Shown here: positions 53,372 through 62,277 of the stretch, piece by piece
How positions within the stretch are numbered: the stretch's first letter is position 1
Layout: each line of letters starts with the position of its first letter
NCBI GenBank assembly: GCA_947494975.1
Contig: CANLXA010000003.1
Span: forward strand, 434,001 to 498,000
Origin: an uncultured Roseicyclus sp.
Lineage (GTDB): Bacteria; Pseudomonadota; Alphaproteobacteria; Rhodobacterales; Rhodobacteraceae
DNA length: 64,000 nt
Direction of reading: 5' to 3'
Notes under the pieces: generated by a model
Told to the model about the DNA's origin: nothing
The model's input: the letters and a program-made list of their open reading frames with translations, nothing else
The model's database searches: none
Position numbers and translations under genes: made by a program

Positions 53372-54382
53372 GTGGACGTCCTGAACGCCTTCGTTACGCT
53401 GGCGAATTTCGTCATCATTCCGGCCACCGCCTATGGGGCGCAACTGGCGCTCGGCGCGCTGGGGGTCACGCTGATCTACGGCATCTTGCGGTTTTCCAAC
53501 TTCGCCCATGGCGACACGATGGCGTTTGGCACCATGGTCACCATCTTCGCCACCTGGGGCCTGCAGGCGGCGGGCATCACCTTCGGGATCCTGCCCACGG
53601 CGCTTCTGGCCCTGCCGCTGGGGATCGCCGCCACCGCCCTTCTGGTGATCGGCACGGACCGCACGATCTACCGCTTCTACCGCCAGCAAAAGGCCAAGCC
53701 GGTGATCTTCGTGATCGCGTCGCTCGGCGTGATGTTCATCATGAACGGCATCGTGCGGTTCTTCATCGGCGTCGATGACCAGCGCTTTGCCGATGGCGAA
53801 CGGTTCATCATCAGCGCGCGCACCTTCCGCGACATGACGGGCCTCGACGAGGGGCTCGCCTTCCGCACCACCCAGGGCATCACCATCGTGGTGGCGATGA
53901 TCGCCGTCATCCTGCTCTTCTGGTTCCTCAACCGCACCCGCACCGGCAAATCGATGCGCGCCTTTTCCGATAACGAGGATCTGGCGCTGCTCTCGGGCAT
54001 CAACCCCGAACGGGTCGTCCTGATCACCTGGATCATCGTGGCGGCCCTGGCCACCACCGCAGGCGTGCTCTACGGCCTCGACAAGAGCTTCAAGCCCTTC
54101 ACCTATTTCCAGCTCCTCCTGCCGATCTTCGCCTCGGCCATCGTGGGCGGCCTCGGCAACCCGCTCGGCGCCATCCTGGGCGGCTTCCTCATCGCGTTTT
54201 CCGAGGTCGGCGTCACCTACGCCTTCCGCAAGGTCGTGGGCTATCTGGGGCCGGAGGAGTGGCAGCCCGACGGCCTCCTGCAACTGCTCAGCACCGATTA
54301 CAAATTCGCCGTCTCCTTCGGCATCCTGCTGATCGTGCTTCTCTTCAAACCCACCGGCATCATGAAGGGGAAATCGGTATGA
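53372..54382 (+). CDS. livH: Liv-type ABC permease, LivH-like
   Basis: A 336-residue inner-membrane permease with about eight helices. The pattern GVTLIYGILRFSNFAHGDTMAFG in the N-terminal third and the late IVGGLGNPLGAILGGFLIAFSE are typical of LivH. GTG at 53372 is the start, with GGGGAGAG 7 bases upstream; no ATG lies near the homology start. Its stop overlaps the LivM start (ATGA). With LivM it forms the channel of the importer. Confidence 0.9.
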   Translation: MDVLNAFVTLANFVIIPATAYGAQLALGALGVTLIYGILRFSNFAHGDTMAFGTMVTIFATWGLQAAGITFGILPTALLALPLGIAATALLVIGTDRTIYRFYRQQKAKPVIFVIASLGVMFIMNGIVRFFIGVDDQRFADGERFIISARTFRDMTGLDEGLAFRTTQGITIVVAMIAVILLFWFLNRTRTGKSMRAFSDNEDLALLSGINPERVVLITWIIVAALATTAGVLYGLDKSFKPFTYFQLLLPIFASAIVGGLGNPLGAILGGFLIAFSEVGVTYAFRKVVGYLGPEEWQPDGLLQLLSTDYKFAVSFGILLIVLLFKPTGIMKGKSV

Positions 54383-55689
54383 CCCGCGGCTTCGATCCCA
54401 AGATCCTGATGCTCTTCGGCCTCGTCGCCATCCTCTTCGTGGGCACCGGCTTCGTGCAATCGTGGAACACCGCACTCACCATCTTCAACATGGGCCTGGT
54501 CAGCGCGATCATGGCGCTTGGCGTGAACATGCAGTGGGGCTATGCGGGCCTCTTCAACGTGGGCGTGATGGGCTTCGTGGCTCTGGGTGGCCTCGCCACC
54601 GTCCTGGTCTCGGTCGAACCGGTGCCCGAAGCGTGGAGCGCGGGCGGCCTGCAGGTGATCCTCGGCCTCGTCCTCGGCGCGCTCACCATTGTCGGCGCCA
54701 TCCTGCTCTGGAATGCCATGCCCAAAGGCCGCCTCAGGGGCCTTGTGATGCTCGTCGTGCTGCTGGCGGGCTTCACCCTCTTCCGCCGTGTCTTCGATGT
54801 CGGGGTCGATGCCGTCGAATCCATTGATCCCGCCTCCACCGGGTTCCTCGGTGGCCTCGGCCTGCCGATCCTTCTGGCCTGGCCCGTGGGCGGCTTGCTG
54901 GCCGCAGGCGCCGCCTGGATCATCGGTAAGACGGCCCTGGGCCTGCGCTCCGATTACCTCGCCATCGCCACCCTCGGCATCGCCGAGATCATCATCGCAG
55001 TCCTGAAGAACGAGGACTGGCTCGCCCGCGGCGTCAAGAACGTCACCGGCATCGACCGCCCCGTCCCCTACGAGGTCGACCTGCAGGAAAGCGAACGTTT
55101 TCTGGGCCTCGTCAGCAATATCGGCGCCGATCCCGTCACCGCCTCCACGATCACGGTAAAACTCCTCTACGCCGCGCTGTTCATCCTCGTGCTCGGCCTC
55201 CTGATCTGGCTCAGCGAAAAGGCGTGGAACTCTCCCTGGGGCCGCATGATGCGCGCGATCCGCGATAATGAGGTCTCCGCCGCCGCCATGGGCAAGGACG
55301 TCAAATCGCGCCACTTGCAGATCTTCATCCTCGGCTCCGCCGTCTGCGGCGTGGCGGGCGCGATGATGACAACCCTCGACAGCCAGCTGGTGCCCGGCAC
55401 CTACCAGCCGCTGCGCTTCACCTTCCTGATCTGGGTGATGGTGATCGTCGGCGGGTCGGGCAACAATTGGGGCGCGGTTCTGGGCGGCTTCCTGATCTGG
55501 TGGCTCTGGGTGCAGGTCGAACCCCTTGGCCTCCTGCTGATGCAGGGCCTCACCGCGGGTATGGCCGACGGCAACTGGCTCCGCGAACACCTGCTCGATT
55601 CAGCGGCCCATATGCGCCTGCTGACCATGGGGATGATCCTGCTCCTGGTCCTGCGCTTCAGCCCGCGTGGTTTGATCCCGGAACGGTAG
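54379..55689 (+). CDS. livM: Liv-type ABC permease, LivM-like, long form
   Basis: A 436-residue permease, about 100 residues longer than usual LivM. The family pattern ALGVNMQWGYAGLFNVGVMGF is near residue 50, and the second half has IATLGIAEII and VVGGSGNNWGA-like VIVGGSGNNWGAVLGGFLIWW. The extra length is mainly between residues 104 and 184, with additional hydrophobic segments and a loop around VGVDAVESIDP. Last gene of the operon; a GC hairpin TGCCCCC/GGGGGCA (55698-55719) without a T-run follows the stop. Confidence 0.9.
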   Translation: MTRGFDPKILMLFGLVAILFVGTGFVQSWNTALTIFNMGLVSAIMALGVNMQWGYAGLFNVGVMGFVALGGLATVLVSVEPVPEAWSAGGLQVILGLVLGALTIVGAILLWNAMPKGRLRGLVMLVVLLAGFTLFRRVFDVGVDAVESIDPASTGFLGGLGLPILLAWPVGGLLAAGAAWIIGKTALGLRSDYLAIATLGIAEIIIAVLKNEDWLARGVKNVTGIDRPVPYEVDLQESERFLGLVSNIGADPVTASTITVKLLYAALFILVLGLLIWLSEKAWNSPWGRMMRAIRDNEVSAAAMGKDVKSRHLQIFILGSAVCGVAGAMMTTLDSQLVPGTYQPLRFTFLIWVMVIVGGSGNNWGAVLGGFLIWWLWVQVEPLGLLLMQGLTAGMADGNWLREHLLDSAAHMRLLTMGMILLLVLRFSPRGLIPER

Positions 55690-55761
55690 GTGCGCGCTGC
55701 CCCCAACGCAACGGGGGCACCGCATCGAATGCAGCGCCCCCATAATGGTCTCGGGATAATC

Positions 55762-56409
55762 TCAGGCGTGCTTGTAGCGTCGTGCGACGCCAAAGACGCC
55801 AAGCGCCCCCAGAAGCAGCGGCAAACCGGCAGGCAGCGGCACTGGGGCGACGTCGTCGCTTGTTGCCGAGATGGTGATGTCACTGGAGTTGTATCCGGCG
55901 TCCACATTGCGCCAATTGGTTCTGAAAGACGGGAACGTGCCCAAGAAATCGCTTGCGTTTATGCTGTCCCCGACGGCACGGTCATCAAAGCTACCCCCCG
56001 ACAGTCCAGAAGAACTCGTCTGAATACCGGGCAAAAAGATACCTCTGCCATTTCCGTTGAAAAACCCGTCGAAATTGCCATTGTTCGGGAAAAAGGATAT
56101 GCCGTTCGCCTCCTGATACGTCCCGTTGGTGGCCGCGACGCTGGCACCGGAGACGGTAAACAGGTGCGACGTCGCGGCGACGGCTGGCTGCCCGAAGCGG
56201 TCGATATAGGTGTCGTCGCCGTCGAAGATGGCGATGAAGTTGATCAACGCCCCGTCCAGCCCGGCCGCATCCGGGCCGAAGGTGGTATCATGGGTCAGCG
56301 TGAAGTTCATCTCGACCGTGATCGTCGTCGCGTGTGCGCCCGTCGCCAGCCCCATCGTCAATAGGCAAACGGCCATCGCCGCGCCAAACGTTCTTTTGAT
56401 AAATGTCAT
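55762..56409 (-). CDS. VPLPA-CTERM exported protein
   Basis: A 215-residue exported protein. The signal peptide is cleaved near AHA (about residue 27). The C terminus is a sorting tail: VPLPAGLPLLLGALG, a membrane helix, then basic ARRYKHA, the VPLPA variant of PEP-CTERM. Such proteins are processed by an exosortase-type enzyme in the inner membrane and often end in extracellular matrix. The mature part is rich in Asn, Gly, Ser and Thr, with no catalytic motif. No exosortase gene is in the window. Confidence 0.85.
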   Translation of the reverse strand: MTFIKRTFGAAMAVCLLTMGLATGAHATTITVEMNFTLTHDTTFGPDAAGLDGALINFIAIFDGDDTYIDRFGQPAVAATSHLFTVSGASVAATNGTYQEANGISFFPNNGNFDGFFNGNGRGIFLPGIQTSSSGLSGGSFDDRAVGDSINASDFLGTFPSFRTNWRNVDAGYNSSDITISATSDDVAPVPLPAGLPLLLGALGVFGVARRYKHA

Positions 56410-56423
56410 CCCCTTAGTCCCCT

Positions 56424-56452
56424 AAAAAAAAAGTCGGCGAAAATGCCGACTT
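56424..56452 (-). terminator. Intrinsic terminator between two minus-strand genes
   Basis: On the minus strand: stem AAGTCGGC, loop ATTTTC, stem GCCGACTT, followed by a run of T residues. It ends the transcript of the gene at 56588-56962, so the VPLPA-CTERM gene must have its own promoter immediately downstream. Confidence 0.9.
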
Positions 56453-56587
56453 ACGGGAACCTTATCTTTCCCTGGGGGAAATCAGAAGCCTTTTCGCATG
56501 ATCCGCCTTCTCCGCTTTCATTTTGGGCATTTCGGTCATCGGTTTTGCCGTTGGTGAACGGCGGCCCGGGATCGCCATGGTCCCCCT

Positions 56588-56962
56588 TCACCCGCCCGGC
56601 GGTGGCGCCGTTATGGCGATCATCACGAATCCAATCGCAATAATGACAACGGCCACCAGCAGGATGATATTCAGCGCGCCGCCCCCGCTTCGCCGCGTGA
56701 AGGTCACTTCGCAATCCTGATCGGGCGTGACATGGATGATGAAATCCGCATCGCCAAAGCCCTTCTCGACACTGTTCCTGGCCTGCAGGGGAAGGGTCTC
56801 TTTCTTCCAAGTGAACCAATACCAACGGTCCACCTCGACCGTGCCCGAGATGTCGCCGTCCTTGGCAGTCGCGTTGAAATTTATTGTGCTGGGGATGGAG
56901 CTTGAGAACAGCCGGAATACCTTCGTCCGCATGCCCGCTTCAATGTTGAACGTCTTACTCAT
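56588..56962 (-). CDS. Hypothetical protein with C-terminal membrane helix
   Basis: A 124-residue protein, not recognised. The first 95 residues are soluble, with aromatic-rich DRWYWFTWKKE, and one membrane helix lies near the C terminus (about residues 98-119, LNIILLVAVVIIAIGF), ending PPPGG. That is a tail-anchored layout. Base composition is AT-richer than its neighbours. I prefer the ATG at 56962; another at 56980 is possible, and neither has a strong ribosome site. A terminator follows 136 bases downstream. Confidence 0.55.
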   Translation of the reverse strand: MSKTFNIEAGMRTKVFRLFSSSIPSTINFNATAKDGDISGTVEVDRWYWFTWKKETLPLQARNSVEKGFGDADFIIHVTPDQDCEVTFTRRSGGGALNIILLVAVVIIAIGFVMIAITAPPPGG

Positions 56963-57059
56963 GCGCCGAAGCATAAGCATTCGGGACGGTGAAACACACC
57001 ATCTCGGTGCAAACCCTTAAGATTTCGTTTCCAAGATCGTTTTTATTGATGGATTACAA

Positions 57060-57094
57060 GGGTTTAACCGCCTTGTGCACGCTTGCACAAACCC
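57060..57094 (-). terminator. Hairpin downstream of enoyl-CoA hydratase
   Basis: Perfect stem TTGTGCA-CGCT-TGCACAA (57073-57090), framed by a second pair GGGTTT/AAACCC. It begins right after the hydratase stop on the minus strand. There is no clean T-run, so terminator strength is uncertain. Confidence 0.5.
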
Positions 57095-57096
57095 GC

Positions 57097-57873
57097 TCAC
57101 CGCCCCTCGAACACGGCCGGGCGCTTCTCCATGAAGGCCATCACGCCTTCCTTGAAATCCCGCGTCTTGCCACACTGGCCCTGCAACTGCCCCTCAAGGT
57201 GCAACTGCTCCTCCAGGCCGTGGCCGGAACTGGCGCGCATGATCTGCTTGATGCGTTTGAACGCCTCGGTCGGGCCGGTCGCCAGATGCCGCGCACGCTC
57301 CATCCAGACCTCCTCAAAGGCGTCATCCTCGGCCACTTCCCAGATCATGCCCCAGTCCGCCGCCTGCCGCGCCGGGATCTTGTCGGCAAACAAGGCCGCC
57401 CCCATGGCCCGCTGCAACCCGATCGTGCGCGGCAGCACCCAGGTGCCGCCCGCGTCGGGGATCAGGCCGATCCGGCTGAAGGCCTGGATGAACGAGGCGC
57501 TTTCCGTCGCGATCACCACGTCGCAGACCAGCGCAAGGTTCGCGCCCGCCCCCGCCGCCGTGCCATTGACCGCCGCGATCACCGGCACCGGGCAGTCCAC
57601 GACGGCCATCAGCATCGGGATATATTCGTCGCGCAGGGTGCGCTCCAGGTTCACGTTGGAGGCCGTCGCCCGGTCCCCCAGATCCTGGCCCGAGCAAAAC
57701 GCCCGGCCCGTCCCCGTCAACACAACCACCCGCGCCTCACGGCCCGCCGCGCCGATGGCGTGGGTGATCTCGGCCCGCATCTGCGTGTTGAGGGCGTTCA
57801 TCACCTCCGCACGGTTCAACGTGACAATCGCGATGCCATCGCGATCTTCGCGGGTGATGGTCTGATAATCCAT
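57097..57873 (-). CDS. Enoyl-CoA hydratase/isomerase, PaaG-like
   Basis: A 258-residue crotonase-fold enzyme. The oxyanion-hole segments are GRAFCSGQDLGD and NGTAAGAGANLALVCD; the acidic position in the SRIGLIPDAGGTW loop is Asp, as in the PaaG isomerases of phenylacetyl-CoA catabolism. It could also serve in fatty acid beta-oxidation, so the substrate stays open. GGGAGG lies 10 bases before the ATG at 57873. Other paa genes are absent; it lies 90 bases downstream of ccmH, probably in the same transcript. Confidence 0.88.
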   Translation of the reverse strand: MDYQTITREDRDGIAIVTLNRAEVMNALNTQMRAEITHAIGAAGREARVVVLTGTGRAFCSGQDLGDRATASNVNLERTLRDEYIPMLMAVVDCPVPVIAAVNGTAAGAGANLALVCDVVIATESASFIQAFSRIGLIPDAGGTWVLPRTIGLQRAMGAALFADKIPARQAADWGMIWEVAEDDAFEEVWMERARHLATGPTEAFKRIKQIMRASSGHGLEEQLHLEGQLQGQCGKTRDFKEGVMAFMEKRPAVFEGR

Positions 57874-57963
57874 GGCGTCCGGGCCTCCCTTGGGTCGGGG
57901 TGACCATAGGCAAACCGTTCGGTTCAGAAAAGCACAAACGCAGCGTCACATGCCGCCATCAGA

Positions 57964-58434
57964 TCACGGCTTGCGCTGATCCTCGGACAGGATTTCATCG
58001 AGCCGCGCCTGCTCCTCCGCATCCAACCCCGCCTCCGTCGGTGCGGGCGCCTGGCCGCGGCCACGGATGTAATAGGCGCTCAGCCCCAGGCCGCTGATCA
58101 ACAGCACAAGGGGCAGAATCCAGAGCACCCGGTTGGCCCCGTCGAAATTCGGCTGTAGCAGCACGAATTCCCCATAGCGCGCCACGATATAGCCGACGAC
58201 TTCTTCATCATTGTCGCCCTCCACCAGCCGCTCGCGGACCAAAAGGCGCAAGTCGCGCGCGATCTCGGCGCTGGATTCGTCGATGCTCTCATTCTGACAG
58301 ACCGGGCATCGCAGACCCGCGGAAATCTCGCGCGCACGGTCTTCCAGCGCCGGATCATCGAGAACTTCGTCGGGCTGCACGGCGACGGCCGGTCCCACCA
58401 GGATCAGACACAGGATGAGCGCCAGGCGCTTCAT
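57964..58434 (-). CDS. ccmH: Cytochrome c maturation protein CcmH
   Basis: A 156-residue periplasmic thiol protein anchored in the inner membrane. A signal segment at the N terminus is followed by the redox motif LRCPVCQNESI (about residue 42) and a C-terminal membrane helix (about residues 106-125). It keeps the CXXCH cysteines of apocytochrome reduced for haem attachment. Its ATG overlaps the ccmF stop. In this organism CcmI is encoded separately, so CcmH lacks the fused TPR domain. Confidence 0.95.
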   Translation of the reverse strand: MKRLALILCLILVGPAVAVQPDEVLDDPALEDRAREISAGLRCPVCQNESIDESSAEIARDLRLLVRERLVEGDNDEEVVGYIVARYGEFVLLQPNFDGANRVLWILPLVLLISGLGLSAYYIRGRGQAPAPTEAGLDAEEQARLDEILSEDQRKP

Positions 58435-60419
58435 TCTGCCGGCACCCCCCCGGCAACAGGCCGGGCCTTGGAGGCGCCCGCCGCAACCCGGTAGCGCCGG
58501 TCACTCAGGCTCAGGAACCCGCCCAGGGCCATCACGATCGTGCCGCCCCAGACCCAGTTGGCAAAGGGTTTGATCCAGACGCGCAGCGCCCAACCGCCGC
58601 CCTCCTGCGGGTCGCCGAGCGTCACATAGACATCCCGCGTGACGCCGTTGTTGATGCCCGCCTCGGTCGTCGGCATACCCGCGACCGGATAGATCCGCCG
58701 CTCGGGATGCAGGAGCGCAATCTGCGCGCCGCTCTCGGGATCACGCACCAGCACATGGGCGCGGGTCGCGATGTAATTGGGTCCCTGAACGTTTTCCTCC
58801 ACGTTCACCAGTTCGATCTCGTAGGCGCCGACCTGATAAGGCTCGCCGTCCCGGGCCACGCGGATATCCTCGATCTGGTAACCGGTCAGGGTGACCACCC
58901 CGAACATGGTGAGGCCGAAGCCCGCATGGGCCACGCATTTCCCCCAATCGGCGCGCGGCAATCGGGTCAGGCGCCGCAGACGCCCGCCGATACTGCCACG
59001 TCCGGTGCGAGACCAAAGATCAGTGACGGCGCCCCCCACCAGCCAAACCGCAAGGCCCACACCGATGGGCGCGATGGCCGAGCGTTCCGTGTAGATCGCC
59101 CAGGTCAGCAGGCCAACGGCCACCGCAAGGGTCGCGGCGGGGATCAAGGCCTTCAGCGGGCGGTCCAGCTTGGCGCGTTTCCACGGCATCATGGCCGCGA
59201 TGGGGAGAACAACCGCCAGCGCGAAGACAAAGGGCGTGAAGGCCGCGTCGAAGAATGGCGGGCCCACCGATAGCGTTCGGTCGAAGAACAAGTCGGCGAT
59301 CAGGGGCCAGATCGTACCGATGAAGACCACGAAGGTCGAGACGGCGAGGATCAGGTTGTTGAAGATCAGCCCGCTTTCCCGGCTGACGACGCCGAAGACG
59401 CCCTTGGCCTCCATCGCGCCCGCGCGGAGCGCGAAGAGAAGCAGCGCGCCACCCATAAAAATCCCGAGGATTATCAGGATGAACACCCCGCGCTCGGGGT
59501 CGTTGGCGAAGGCGTGAACGGAGGTCAGCACGCCGGAGCGCACAATGAAGGTGCCGATCAGCGAGAAACCGAAGGCGAGGATGGCGAGTAGGATGGTCCA
59601 GCTTTTCAGGCTCTCGCGCTTTTCCACCACGATGGCCGAATGCAGAAGTGCGGCGGAGATCAGCCACGGCATGAAAGAGGCATTCTCTACCGGGTCCCAG
59701 AACCAGAAGCCGCCCCAGCCAAGCTCGTAATACGCCCACCACGAGCCAAGGCCGATGCCGATGGTCAGGAAGATCCACGCGGCCAGCGTCCACGGCCGGA
59801 CCCAGCGGCCCCAGGCGGCATCCACGCGGCCCTCGATCAGGGCGGCAACCGCGAAGGAAAAAGCCATGGAGAGGCCCACATAGCCGAGATAGAGGAAGGG
59901 CGGATGGAAGGCGAGGCCTGGGTCCTGCAGGAGGGGGTTCAGGTCCTGCCCGTTGAACGGCGGCGAGGCGAGGCGCAGGAACGGGTTCGACGTGAAGAGG
60001 ATGAAGGCGAAGAACGCCACGGCGACGGAGGATTGCACCGCCAGGACGCGGGCGCGCAACGTTGGCGGCAGGCCGTTGCCGAACCACGCCGCACAGGCGC
60101 CAAAGAGCGTCAGGATCAGCACCCAGAGCAATAGCGAGCCTTCATGATTCCCCCAAACGCCGGTGATCTTGTAGAGCAGCGGCTTGTCGGTGTGGGAATT
60201 GGCCACCACGAGGTTCAGCGAGAAATCCGACGTCACGAAGGCGTAGGTCAGCGCCGCGAAGCTGAATGCCGTCAGGATGAACTGAGCCGAGGCCGCGGGG
60301 TCCGCGGTGGCCATCCAGGCCGCATTGCCCCGCGCTGCGCCCAACATGGGCACAACCATCTGGAAGATCGCCACGGCGAAGGCGAGGATGAGGGCGAAAT
60401 GTCCGAGCTCTACGATCAT
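58431..60419 (-). CDS. ccmF: Cytochrome c haem lyase subunit CcmF
   Basis: A 662-residue membrane protein with about 15 helices. The periplasmic WWD domain is in GWGGFWFWDPVENASFMPWL, and the earlier VWGNHEGSLLLWVLIL segment is also conserved. CcmF accepts haem from CcmE and ligates it to apocytochrome with CcmH and CcmI; it also carries its own haem b. It is directly upstream of ccmH (ATGA overlap). ccmE, which often precedes it, is not found here. Confidence 0.96.
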   Translation of the reverse strand: MIVELGHFALILAFAVAIFQMVVPMLGAARGNAAWMATADPAASAQFILTAFSFAALTYAFVTSDFSLNLVVANSHTDKPLLYKITGVWGNHEGSLLLWVLILTLFGACAAWFGNGLPPTLRARVLAVQSSVAVAFFAFILFTSNPFLRLASPPFNGQDLNPLLQDPGLAFHPPFLYLGYVGLSMAFSFAVAALIEGRVDAAWGRWVRPWTLAAWIFLTIGIGLGSWWAYYELGWGGFWFWDPVENASFMPWLISAALLHSAIVVEKRESLKSWTILLAILAFGFSLIGTFIVRSGVLTSVHAFANDPERGVFILIILGIFMGGALLLFALRAGAMEAKGVFGVVSRESGLIFNNLILAVSTFVVFIGTIWPLIADLFFDRTLSVGPPFFDAAFTPFVFALAVVLPIAAMMPWKRAKLDRPLKALIPAATLAVAVGLLTWAIYTERSAIAPIGVGLAVWLVGGAVTDLWSRTGRGSIGGRLRRLTRLPRADWGKCVAHAGFGLTMFGVVTLTGYQIEDIRVARDGEPYQVGAYEIELVNVEENVQGPNYIATRAHVLVRDPESGAQIALLHPERRIYPVAGMPTTEAGINNGVTRDVYVTLGDPQEGGGWALRVWIKPFANWVWGGTIVMALGGFLSLSDRRYRVAAGASKARPVAGGVPAE

Positions 60420-60557
60420 GGGTGAGACTGTAGGCCGCCCGACCGCGGGTTTCCATAGATCGCACGATAGGATGCGACGCTATGGCTGCCCGATGACGAA
60501 CTTGTCAACGAGCGGGCCGGAGGGCGGGTTTGAATGCGGCCGGGTCGGTCGGGGCGC

Positions 60558-62129
60558 TTACCGGCCCCGGAACAGCCCGCCCAGAACGCCGCGCACCACG
60601 GCGCGGCCAGTGCGGGTGCCGAGTTGGCGGGCGAAACTCTTGGCGAAGGTGGTGCCGATGCTGTCGGAGCGTGACGAGCGGGATCGGGTGCTTGCGGGCC
60701 GCGATGAAGACCGGCTCACGGATTTGCCGCTGTATCGCCGCCCGGCGCGGTATTCGCGTTCGGCGGCCTCGGCGTCTTCCTCGCGAGTCTCGGCCTCTTC
60801 GGCCTCCTTCGCGGCCTCGGCGGCGCGCTTTTGCAAGATCTCGAAGGCGCTTTCGCGGTCTTGGAGCTGCTCGTACTTCCCTGCGACCGGAGACATACCC
60901 ATCAGCGCGGCGCGGGTCGCGGGCTCAATCGGCCCAAGTTGCGACGAGGGCGGGCGAATGAGCGTTCGTTGAGCGACGCCGGGGATGCCCTTGCGTTCCA
61001 GAAGGGATGTGACGGCTTCGCCCACACCCACTTCGCGGATCGCGTCTTCGATGTCGAAATCGGGATTTTCGCGATAGTTTTCCGCTGCCTGGCGCAAATC
61101 CCGACGGTCTTTCGCGGTGAAGGCGCGGAGCGCGTGCTGGATACGATTGCCGAGCTGCCCAAGGATATCCTCGGGCACGTCCGCCGGGTTCTGGGTAATG
61201 AAATAGACGCCGACGCCCTTGGAGCGGATCAGGCGGGCCACCTGTTCGACTTTGTCGACCAGCGCCTTGGGGGCGTCATCGAACAGCAGATGCGCTTCAT
61301 CGAAGAAGAAGACGAGCTTGGGTTTGTCGGGATCGCCGACCTCGGGCAGGGTCTCGAACAGCTCGGACAGAAGCCACAGCAGGAAGGTGGCGTAGAGCCG
61401 GGGCGATTGCATCAGCTTGTCGGCGGCGAGGATATTGATGCGACCAAGCCCGTTCTCATCTTTGAGGAACAGATCGTCGAGGTCCATCGCCGGTTCGCCG
61501 AAAAACGCGGTGGCGCCCTGCCCGTCCAGGACCAGAAGACGACGCTGGATCGCACCGATCGACGCGGTGGACACGTTGCCGTAGCGCAGGCTCAGCGTCT
61601 TGCGGTTCTCGCCCACCCAAACCAGAAGCGCCTGCAGATCCTTGAGATCGAGAAGCGCCCATCCTTCCTCGTCGGCGACCCGGAAGGCGATATTCATCAC
61701 GCCCTCCTGCGCCTCGCTCAGTTCCAGCAGACGCGACAGAAGAAGCGGGCCCATCTCGGCCACGGTGGTGCGCACCGGATGGCCTTGCTCGCCGAACAGG
61801 TCCCAGAACGTGACCGGAAAGGCGCGGTAGGCATAATCCGTGAACCCGATCTTGGTGGCCCGCTCGGTAAAGGGCCCGTGCAGCTTGAATGTGTCGCTGC
61901 CCGATTGCGCGAGGCCCGACAGGTCCCCCTTCACATCCGACAACACCACCGGCACGCCCATGGAGGAGAAGTTTTCCGCCAGGATCTGCAACGTCACGGT
62001 CTTGCCGGTTCCTGTGGCACCGGCAATCAGGCCATGACGGTTGGCGTAACCCGGCAAAAGCCATTGTTTTTCGTCGTAATCCGGGCCGCCGCCGCCAACG
62101 AAAATGCCCTGCTGATCCCGATCTGCCAT
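60558..62129 (-). CDS. HerA-like ATPase (DUF853 helicase family)
   Basis: A 523-residue ATPase. Walker A GATGTGKTVTLQ is near residue 30; Walker B is in PKLVFFFDEAHLLFDD, and the arginine-finger region is around RSKGVGVYFITQNP. This matches the DUF853/HerA-like group (YjgR) of FtsK-HerA ATPases, which probably move along DNA but have no defined role. The C-terminal 100 residues contain a coiled Ala/Glu stretch and a Ser/Arg-rich segment. I chose the ATG at 62129 with GCAGGGAC upstream; a longer frame upstream is not homologous. Confidence 0.88.
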   Translation of the reverse strand: MADRDQQGIFVGGGGPDYDEKQWLLPGYANRHGLIAGATGTGKTVTLQILAENFSSMGVPVVLSDVKGDLSGLAQSGSDTFKLHGPFTERATKIGFTDYAYRAFPVTFWDLFGEQGHPVRTTVAEMGPLLLSRLLELSEAQEGVMNIAFRVADEEGWALLDLKDLQALLVWVGENRKTLSLRYGNVSTASIGAIQRRLLVLDGQGATAFFGEPAMDLDDLFLKDENGLGRINILAADKLMQSPRLYATFLLWLLSELFETLPEVGDPDKPKLVFFFDEAHLLFDDAPKALVDKVEQVARLIRSKGVGVYFITQNPADVPEDILGQLGNRIQHALRAFTAKDRRDLRQAAENYRENPDFDIEDAIREVGVGEAVTSLLERKGIPGVAQRTLIRPPSSQLGPIEPATRAALMGMSPVAGKYEQLQDRESAFEILQKRAAEAAKEAEEAETREEDAEAAEREYRAGRRYSGKSVSRSSSRPASTRSRSSRSDSIGTTFAKSFARQLGTRTGRAVVRGVLGGLFRGR

Positions 62130-62218
62130 GTCCCTGCCCCCGACCTGCGCCTTTTCTCGCGCATACAAATACATTTTTAACCTTTTGATGCCAGTCTTGT
62201 CCGTGCACCAGCCCTTGT

Positions 62219-62277
62219 GGCCGGTGTTGACTTCCTCCCTGTCAACTGGCCGCGTCCTTCTTGGGCGCGGTTTTTTT
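62219..62277 (+). ncRNA. Second candidate small RNA with CCUCCC loop
   Basis: Divergent from the HerA-like gene. A hairpin with GTTGAC (62226-62231) and GTCAAC (62241-62246) shows TTCCTCCCT in its loop, flanked by a second pairing GGCC/GGCC. A Rho-independent terminator follows 3 bases later. No plus-strand gene precedes it for more than 2 kb, so the terminator should belong to a short transcript started between 62130 and 62219. A clear promoter was not found. The core CCTCCCTGT is shared with the candidate at 33325-33398. Confidence 0.5.
62250..62277 (+). terminator. Intrinsic terminator of the second small-RNA candidate
   Basis: Stem CCGCGTCC, loop TTCTT, stem GGGCGCGG (one G-U pair), then seven T residues on the plus strand. 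Confidence 0.85.

Noticed and set aside
53300-55590. Long minus-strand frames opposite livH and livM
   Set aside because: Asp/Glu/His-rich mirror of membrane-protein codons; no support.
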